DNA of 8,900 bases, taken from Chloroflexia bacterium (GTDB lineage: Bacteria; Chloroflexota; Chloroflexia; Thermomicrobiales; UBA6265). A program made the position numbers and the translations under genes. Under the pieces are notes generated by a model. The model searched no databases and was not told the DNA's origin. It saw nothing but the letters and a program-made list of their open reading frames with translations. The first letter of the stretch is position 1, and each line of letters begins with the position of its first letter. Positions 5,010-8,900 of this stretch are shown in pieces. The stretch covers positions 1 through 8,900 of the forward strand of contig JACDBO010000299.1 of assembly GCA_013694885.1 (NCBI GenBank), written 5' to 3'.

Positions 5010-5036
5010 ACGAGGGCATGACCGCACCCCGGTTGA

Positions 5037-5065
5037 TTCCCTTGGCGCCATCGAGCCGTTATCAT
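5037..5065 (+). promoter_or_regulatory. candidate promoter for the cyclase-family gene
   Basis: TATCAT at 5060-5065 matches five of six -10 bases. TTCCCT at 5037-5042, with a 17-base spacer, is a weak -35. The resulting 5' leader would be about 70 bases and would contain the GTGnCAC pair at 5102-5118. The candidate lies in the 151-base divergent gap between prmC and the cyclase gene. Confidence 0.3.
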
Positions 5066-5101
5066 GCAAACACCGCTCTACGAGTCGGGGGGAGCGGCGA
5101 T

Positions 5102-5118
5102 GTGTCACAACGTGGCAC
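5102..5118. promoter_or_regulatory. paired GTGnCAC sites in the cyclase leader
   Basis: GTGTCAC (5102-5108) and GTGGCAC (5112-5118) are two GTGnCAC palindromic half-sites separated by three bases, 10 bp centre to centre and so on the same helix face. They lie 25-41 bases upstream of the cyclase ATG and could be an operator for a dimeric or tetrameric regulator. No regulator gene is present in the window. Confidence 0.25.
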
Positions 5119-5142
5119 GGACAGCCCAGGGAGGGACAGGAG

Positions 5143-6039
5143 ATGTGCTCGCCGGAGGTGCTGCGAAAAGTCTCCGCGACGCTCGCGGCCTCGGGACGGC
5201 TCGATCGGCGACGCTTCGTCGGCGTCAGCGGAGCGGCCGTGATCGGAGCCGCCGCATGGCACGGCACGGCGGGCGCCCGTCAGGCCACGCCGCAAGCCGG
5301 CGCCACGCCGGTCCCCGGCTCGACACCTGGGTCGGACGCGATCTGCCTCAACTTCTCCACGATCGTCGATCTGAGTCATGTGCACGGCCCTGAGTTTCCA
5401 ATGTTCCCCGGCGCCGAACAGATGTCGATGGAGGTGATCGTCACCATCGAGGCCGACGGCTTCTTCAAGAACCGCCTCACCTTCGATGAGCACACCGGGA
5501 CGCACCTCGACGCGCCGGCCCACTTCGATCCCGACGGCGACACCGCCGATCTCTTGCCGCCGGAGAATTTCTTTGCCCCACTCGCGGTCATCGACATCTC
5601 TCGGAGAGCCGACGCCGATCCAGACACTGCCGTGTCCCGTGACGACCTGCTCGCGTGGGAGGCGGTCAACGGCCAGTTGCCGGCCGGGGCGTTCGTCGCC
5701 ATGTCATCCGGGTGGGCGGCACGCATCGCCAACCCGGCGAGTTACATCAACCTCGGTGCCGACGGCGTGCCGCACTTCCCCGGCTTCGACCTCGAGGCGG
5801 CGGAGTTCCTGCTCGACGAACGCGAAATCGTCGGTATCGGCGTCGACACGTTGAGCCAAGACCCCGGCAACTCGACCGATTTCGCCACCCACGTCGCGAT
5901 TCTCGGTGCCGGCAAATACGGCATCGAAAACCTCAACAACCTCGACGCGCTCCCGCCCTCCGGCGCCACCGTCATCATCGGCGCCCCCAAGCACCTCGGC
6001 GCCTCCGGCGGCCCCGCCCGCGTCTTCGCGGTGTATTAA
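5143..6039 (+). CDS. Tat-exported cyclase-family metal hydrolase
   Basis: A 298-residue member of the cyclase/kynurenine formamidase-like family (PF04199), metal-dependent amide or ester hydrolases with a swivelling beta/beta/alpha fold. Residues 21-45 form a twin-arginine signal (DRRRFVGVSG, then a hydrophobic run to GTAGA), followed by a Thr/Pro-rich linker to about 64. The metal motif HTGTHLDAPAH (117-127) carries His117, His121, Asp123 and His127. The C-terminal family block with His250 and GIENLNNLD (Glu262) is also present. ATG 5143 is supported by AGGGAGGG at 5128-5135; the frame is open further upstream without family sequence. Export by Tat implies folding, perhaps with metal, before transport, and an extracytoplasmic substrate. 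The substrate cannot be read from sequence; kynurenine formamidase and isatin hydrolase are relatives, not predictions. The gene stands alone on the plus strand between prmC and prfA. Confidence 0.88.
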   Translation: MCSPEVLRKVSATLAASGRLDRRRFVGVSGAAVIGAAAWHGTAGARQATPQAGATPVPGSTPGSDAICLNFSTIVDLSHVHGPEFPMFPGAEQMSMEVIVTIEADGFFKNRLTFDEHTGTHLDAPAHFDPDGDTADLLPPENFFAPLAVIDISRRADADPDTAVSRDDLLAWEAVNGQLPAGAFVAMSSGWAARIANPASYINLGADGVPHFPGFDLEAAEFLLDEREIVGIGVDTLSQDPGNSTDFATHVAILGAGKYGIENLNNLDALPPSGATVIIGAPKHLGASGGPARVFAVY

Positions 6040-6064
6040 CCGACCCGTAGGCGACCACGTCCTT

Positions 6065-6079
6065 AGCCTCGAAGAGGCT
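6065..6079. other. short perfect hairpin downstream of the cyclase gene
   Basis: AGCCTC and GAGGCT form a 6-bp stem around GAA, 26 bases after the cyclase stop. No T-tract follows on either strand. It may contribute to 3'-end formation together with the stronger hairpin at 6091-6113. Confidence 0.35.
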
Positions 6080-6090
6080 CCCGCGTTGAG

Positions 6091-6113
6091 CCGGGTGTTT
6101 CAGCGCCCGGTTT
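6091..6113 (+). terminator. likely intrinsic terminator between convergent cyclase and prfA
   Basis: CCGGGTG (6091-6097) pairs with CGCCCGG (6104-6110), seven pairs including one G-U, around a 6-base loop, followed by TTT on the plus strand. It lies in the 87-base gap between the convergent stops of the cyclase gene and prfA. The U-run is short. On the minus strand the stem is preceded, not followed, by the pyrimidines, so it is read here as the plus-strand terminator. Confidence 0.5.
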
Positions 6114-6126
6114 CGCGGTCTCCCAG

Positions 6127-7239
6127 TTACACTGTCGCCGCCGCCGGGCGCTCGGCGAGTCCGGCGTCGGCCATGCGCTCCGCCTCATCGACGGCGCGCA
6201 GCTCCTGGATGAACGGGTCGATTTCGCCGTTGAGGACCACCGGGATATTGCTCAGGCTGCGTTTGATGCGGTGGTCGGTGATCCGGTCCTGCGGAAAGTT
6301 ATAGGTGCGGATCTTCTCGCTGCGCTCACCGGAGCCGATCTGTGAGCGGCGAACATCGCCGCGCCCCTCGGCGAGGCGCCGCTGCTCGAGCTCGTAGAGG
6401 CGCGAGCGGAGCACGGTCATCGCCTTGAGCCGGTTCTTGAGCTGGCTCTTCTCGTCCTGACACGTCACCACGATGCTGGTCGGCAGGTGCGTCAAGCGCA
6501 CGGCGGAGTCGGTCGTGTTGACGCTCTGGCCACCGTGACCCGTCGAACGGTAGACATCGACGCGCAGGTCGCTCTCGTTGATCTGGACATCGACATCTTC
6601 GGCCTCGGGTAGCACCGCGACGCTGGCGGTGCTGGTATGGATGCGCCCCTGGCTCTCGGTGGCGGGCACGCGCTGGACGCGGTGGACGCCGCTCTCGTAG
6701 CGCAGGTGGCTGTAGGCGCCATCGCCGCGCACCTCGAAGATCACCTCGCGGAAACCGCCACCGTCGGTCTCCGTCGCCGACATCACCTCGACCTTCCAGC
6801 GGTTGCGTTCGGCGTAGCGGGCGTACATGCGAAAGAGGTCGGCCGCGAAGAGCGCCGCCTCGTCGCCGCCGGTCCCGGCGCGCACCTCGACGATGACGTT
6901 CTTGTCGTCGTTCGGGTCCTTCGGCACCAGCAATTGGCGAATCCGCGCTTCAAGCTCGGTGTGCTGGTCGCGCAGATCGACCAACTCCTCTTCCGCCAAC
7001 TCGGCCATCTCGCGATCTCCCGCCATCAGTTCGGTCTCGGCGATACTCCCCTCGACCTGCCGGAGCGCCCGGTAGGTGCCGACTACCTGCTCCAGTTCGG
7101 CGCGCTCCCGCCCGAGCGCCATCAACCGGTTCGGGTCGGTGGCAATTCCCGGATCACCCATCAAGTGGTCGAGCTCGTTGGCGCGCCGCTCCAGCTCATC
7201 AAGATTCGTGCGGACGCTGCCGAGAGTGGTCGTAGTCAT
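6127..7239 (-). CDS. prfA: peptide chain release factor 1
   Basis: RF1 recognises UAA and UAG in the ribosomal A site and triggers peptide release. It has 370 residues, close to the usual 360. Residues 1-105 form the N-terminal helical domain. VEVRAGTGGDEAALFAADLF (117-136) is the family hallmark. The codon-recognition loop HRVQRVPATESQGRIHTS carries PAT (192-194), the RF1 type of motif rather than the RF2 SPF. The catalytic GGQ is at 236-238 within GHGGQSVNTTDSAVR. I chose ATG 7239, preceded by AGGA ten bases upstream. The frame runs open to 7542, but that extra part has no family sequence and overlaps the divergent GNAT gene. PrmC, which methylates Gln238, is encoded downstream on the same strand, but an oppositely oriented gene intervenes, so the two cannot form a simple operon here. 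Confidence 0.96.
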   Translation of the reverse strand: MTTTTLGSVRTNLDELERRANELDHLMGDPGIATDPNRLMALGRERAELEQVVGTYRALRQVEGSIAETELMAGDREMAELAEEELVDLRDQHTELEARIRQLLVPKDPNDDKNVIVEVRAGTGGDEAALFAADLFRMYARYAERNRWKVEVMSATETDGGGFREVIFEVRGDGAYSHLRYESGVHRVQRVPATESQGRIHTSTASVAVLPEAEDVDVQINESDLRVDVYRSTGHGGQSVNTTDSAVRLTHLPTSIVVTCQDEKSQLKNRLKAMTVLRSRLYELEQRRLAEGRGDVRRSQIGSGERSEKIRTYNFPQDRITDHRIKRSLSNIPVVLNGEIDPFIQELRAVDEAERMADAGLAERPAAATV

Positions 7240-7309
7240 CGGTAAGGGTTCCTGATGGTGGCGAGCCGTGACGGTCGCACGCGAGAGCAAGTGTCTTCCA
7301 TGACCACCC

Positions 7310-7317
7310 AGTATAAT
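7310..7317. promoter_or_regulatory. shared -10 region of divergent prfA and GNAT promoters
   Basis: On the plus strand TATAAT (7312-7317) is a perfect -10, 50 bases before the GNAT start codon. On the minus strand the overlapping TATACT (7315-7310) matches five of six bases and faces prfA, with TTCACG (7336-7331) as a possible but short-spaced -35. I see no good -35 for the plus direction. It is the only clear AT-rich stretch in the 127-base divergent gap. Confidence 0.45.
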
Positions 7318-7366
7318 GCGCTGCCTCGTCCGTGAATTGGACCCACGCTGGACGCGGGAGTAACCT

Positions 7367-7891
7367 ATGGTCCCACCTCGCACCCATGACCCGCGCATCC
7401 GTCTCGCAACGAACGTCGATCTGTCGGCGCTGATGGCCGCGCCGTGGTCCTCCGGGTTGCCGGAGAAGCACCGCGACCGGTTCGAACGGCAAGTACGCGG
7501 CGAGACCGCGTATCTGCTCGCCGAGGTCGATGGCGCCATCATCGGTCACCTGCTGCTCAAGTGGGACGGCCCAAGCGACGAACCAGTGCGCTCCCTGTTG
7601 CCGCCCTGCGTCGAGATCGAGGACTTCGTCGTCGAGCTGGAGCTTCGTTCCCGCGGCATCGGCGCCATGCTGCTCGCCCACGCCGCGAAGATGACTCGAG
7701 AGCGCGGCTTGACGCGACTCGGGCTGGCAGTCGGCATCGGGAACACTCGGGCGCGCTCACTCTACGAGCGCTCCGGCTTCACCGCGGCGGACATCCCCGA
7801 GTTCGACGTGCGCTGGCAGTACCGCGCCCCGGATGGCTCCCTACGCTGGGAAGGCGAACGGTGCATCTACATGGTGAAGGTGCTGGTCTGA
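7367..7891 (+). CDS. GNAT-family N-acetyltransferase
   Basis: A 174-residue acetyltransferase of the Gcn5-related (GNAT) superfamily, which transfers acetyl from acetyl-CoA to an amine. Visible parts are the N-terminal strand and helix region (10-45), EVDGAIIGHLLLKW (53-66), the central strand VEIEDFVVE (82-90), and the acetyl-CoA pyrophosphate loop RSRGIGAMLL (94-103, R-x-x-G-x-G/A type). The C-terminal GIGNTRARSLYERSGF (123-138), with the Asn and Tyr common in this superfamily, completes the fold. The start ATG has GGGAG at 7356-7360, six bases upstream. The substrate is unknown; nothing marks it as the ribosomal protein (Rim) type except proximity to translation-termination genes, which is weak evidence. 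It is divergent from prfA and followed by a hairpin-rich gap. Confidence 0.87.
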   Translation: MVPPRTHDPRIRLATNVDLSALMAAPWSSGLPEKHRDRFERQVRGETAYLLAEVDGAIIGHLLLKWDGPSDEPVRSLLPPCVEIEDFVVELELRSRGIGAMLLAHAAKMTRERGLTRLGLAVGIGNTRARSLYERSGFTAADIPEFDVRWQYRAPDGSLRWEGERCIYMVKVLV

Positions 7892-7892
7892 C

Positions 7893-7957
7893 GGCCCTCG
7901 AACCTCGGCCCTCGTTCCTTCGGAGAGGGGTGGCGCGTCAGCGCCGGGGTGAGGGCC
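7893..7957. repeat. REP-like hairpin element with a direct-repeated arm
   Basis: GGCCCTC occurs at 7893-7899 and again at 7907-7913, and both copies are complementary to GAGGGCC at 7951-7957. Inside, GGCGC (7932-7936) and GCGCC (7941-7945) form a perfect stem with a GTCA loop. The whole can fold as a stem with internal hairpins. The core CGGAGAGGGGTGGCGCG resembles the hairpin at 3476-3504 and, from memory, GC-rich dispersed REP-type repeats common in Chloroflexota genomes. It starts two bases after the GNAT stop and may end that transcript. Confidence 0.55.
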
Positions 7958-7963
7958 TTCTCG

Positions 7964-7992
7964 TTGACAAGCCGCCGCGCCTCTCACAGACT
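7964..7992 (+). promoter_or_regulatory. candidate promoter for the Gfo/Idh/MocA gene
   Basis: A perfect -35 TTGACA (7964-7969) is followed, after 17 bases, by CAGACT (7987-7992), which matches three of six -10 bases. Transcription would start near 7999, giving a leader of about 38 bases with GGGAAGGG (8019-8026) as Shine-Dalgarno. An 8-bp palindrome, GGCATGCC (8005-8012), lies just after the predicted start and could be an operator. Confidence 0.4.
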
Positions 7993-8036
7993 GCCGCGAA
8001 AGTGGGCATGCCATAAGCGGGAAGGGCAAACGGAAC

Positions 8037-8900
8037 ATGAAGCGACTCGGGGTGATCGGCTATGGCGCGCGCATCAGGCACATGCTGGACGTGATCGGCC
8101 AGTTCAACACCGGCACGCAGGTCGTGGCCGTCGTCGACCCGGCGGAGGCGTCGCTTCGGGTTGCCCACCCGGAGCGCCTGGAGAACGTCCGGTTCTACGA
8201 CGATCCCGACTCGATGCTCGACGAGGCCGCGCTCGACGGCGTGCTGATCGGCACCCGCTGCGCGATGCACACCCCGTACGCCAGGAGTGTGCTCGCGCGG
8301 AACCTGCCGCTCTTCCTCGAAAAGCCGGTGGCGATCAGCTGGGAGCAGCTCCACGATCTCCAGAGCGCCGCCGACCAGTCGAGCAGCCCCGTGGTCGTCT
8401 CCTTTCCTCTCCGCCTGTCCCACCTCTGTGGTGTCGTCCGCGAGATCATCGACTCCGGTGTGATCGGCGGCATCGAGCATGTCCAGGCGGTCAACAACGT
8501 GCCGTTCTACTCATATACGTACTATCATCGCTGGATGCGTGACGAGGCGGAGACGGGCGGGCTGTGGCTCCAGAAAGCAACGCACGACTTCGACTATCTC
8601 ACCTCACTGATCCGCCAACGGCCGGTCCAGATCGCGGCGATGGAGTCGAAGACGGTCTTCACCGGCGACATGCCGGCGGGCCTCCACTGCGTCGACTGCC
8701 CGAAGCAGGTCGAGTGCCCGGAGAGCCCCTACAACCTTTTCTACCTGCGCGGTATCACCCCTGAGGTCGAACCCAACGACTGGTTGTGCAGCTTCGCGCC
8801 CGACACCGGCAACCACGACTCGGCGACGGCGATGATCCGCTACGAGTCCGGTATCCACTGCGTCTACTCGCAATGTTTCTACACCCGTCGTGGGGGGGGG
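8037..8900 (+). CDS. Gfo/Idh/MocA-family oxidoreductase, N-terminal 288 residues (3' end outside window)
   Basis: An NAD(P)-dependent oxidoreductase of the Gfo/Idh/MocA family, which typically acts on sugars, inositols or related polyols in the cytoplasm. Residues 1-12 give the Rossmann start (MKRLGVIGYGAR), in which the usual GxGxxG is altered to GYGARI. VVDP follows at the end of the second strand, then the EKP motif (95-97) that positions substrate and cofactor. The C-terminal domain begins near 120 and includes GGLWLQKATHDFDYL, with Lys180, His183 and Asp184 at the usual catalytic positions. A cysteine cluster, HCVDCPKQVECPES (Cys218, Cys221, Cys227), resembles that of a subset of the family and may bind metal or make disulfides. 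The start ATG has GGGAAGGG at 8019-8026. The frame is open to the last base. Its final three visible codons come from a run of nine G, which may not be real sequence. The substrate is unknown. Confidence 0.88.
   Translation, partial: MKRLGVIGYGARIRHMLDVIGQFNTGTQVVAVVDPAEASLRVAHPERLENVRFYDDPDSMLDEAALDGVLIGTRCAMHTPYARSVLARNLPLFLEKPVAISWEQLHDLQSAADQSSSPVVVSFPLRLSHLCGVVREIIDSGVIGGIEHVQAVNNVPFYSYTYYHRWMRDEAETGGLWLQKATHDFDYLTSLIRQRPVQIAAMESKTVFTGDMPAGLHCVDCPKQVECPESPYNLFYLRGITPEVEPNDWLCSFAPDTGNHDSATAMIRYESGIHCVYSQCFYTRRGGG
8892..8900 (+). repeat. poly-G tract at the window edge
   Basis: Nine consecutive G close the window inside the oxidoreductase frame, read as three Gly codons. The tract may continue beyond the edge. 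It could be a genuine slippage-prone coding homopolymer, or a sequencing or assembly artefact at a contig end. Confidence 0.6.

Noticed and set aside
3492..5021. 509-residue open frame on the plus strand spanning cupredoxin and prmC
   Set aside because: It runs antisense to two well-supported genes with all catalytic residues, is very Arg-rich, and shows no family sequence. It is a GC-driven shadow despite its length.
4933..5142. 70-residue N-terminal extension of the cyclase protein
   Set aside because: The Tat signal with its twin arginines sits correctly about 20 residues after ATG 5143, which has a strong Shine-Dalgarno. The extension overlaps the prmC start.
4992..5267. 92-residue N-terminal extension of PrmC
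   Set aside because: It overlaps the Shine-Dalgarno and signal-peptide region of the divergent cyclase gene and has no PrmC homology.
6637..7245. 202-residue plus-strand open frame opposite prfA
   Set aside because: Antisense to strongly conserved RF1 sequence, and its composition mirrors that gene.
7240..7542. 101-residue N-terminal extension of RF1
   Set aside because: It overlaps the divergent GNAT gene and would make RF1 much longer than the family. ATG 7239 matches the expected N-terminus.
7893..7957. CRISPR repeat unit in the repeated GGCCCTC region
   Set aside because: Only two 7-base copies, 14 bases apart, with no spacer-repeat periodicity and no cas genes. It fits a REP-like hairpin instead.
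8008..8016. ATG-CCA-TAA mini-ORF before the oxidoreductase gene
   Set aside because: Two codons only, with no ribosome-binding site of its own. Chance occurrence is likely, and no leader-peptide logic is visible.

Overview
This window looks like chromosomal DNA from a GC-rich bacterium, most likely a Thermomicrobia/Sphaerobacter-type member of the Chloroflexota. That placement is an inference from three things: high GC in the core genes, exported proteins with linkers rich in Ser/Thr/Ala-Pro, and the protein families present. No marker gene settles it. The right edge is a poly-G run that may mark a contig end.

Layout. (1) Bases 2-316 hold the C-terminal part of methylmalonyl-CoA epimerase. 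(2) Bases 359-1148 hold a compact, visibly lower-GC cassette: two tandem DUF433 antitoxin-like genes followed by a DUF5615 PIN-like toxin gene. The toxin frame is -1 relative to the second antitoxin, has no normal start codon, and enters at a perfect X-XXY-YYZ heptamer. (3) Bases 1172-2761 encode the catalytic large subunit of methylmalonyl-CoA mutase, without a B12-binding domain. The cassette therefore sits between two genes of one pathway (propionyl-CoA to succinyl-CoA). (4) On the minus strand, an anchored or exported cupredoxin (3992-3504) is followed by an exported Cu/Zn superoxide dismutase (3415-2765), a likely pair of extracytoplasmic copper proteins. (5) prmC (4991-4086) and prfA (7239-6127), which modify and are release factor 1, lie on the minus strand. 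They are separated by a plus-strand, Tat-exported cyclase-family hydrolase (5143-6039). (6) Divergent from prfA, a GNAT acetyltransferase (7367-7891) is followed by a hairpin-rich REP-like intergenic element. A Gfo/Idh/MocA oxidoreductase starts at 8037 and runs off the right edge.

The most interesting part is the DUF433-DUF433-DUF5615 cassette. If the heptamer works as a -1 programmed frameshift site, a fraction of ribosomes would make an antitoxin-toxin fusion and the toxin would never be made alone. Start-codon loss (a dying toxin) and a rare ATT/CTG start are the competing explanations. The other genes belong to known families. Their points of interest are the split prfA/prmC pair, the NLPY motif in PrmC, and two REP-like hairpins. 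I found no tRNA, rRNA, CRISPR array, IS element or origin.
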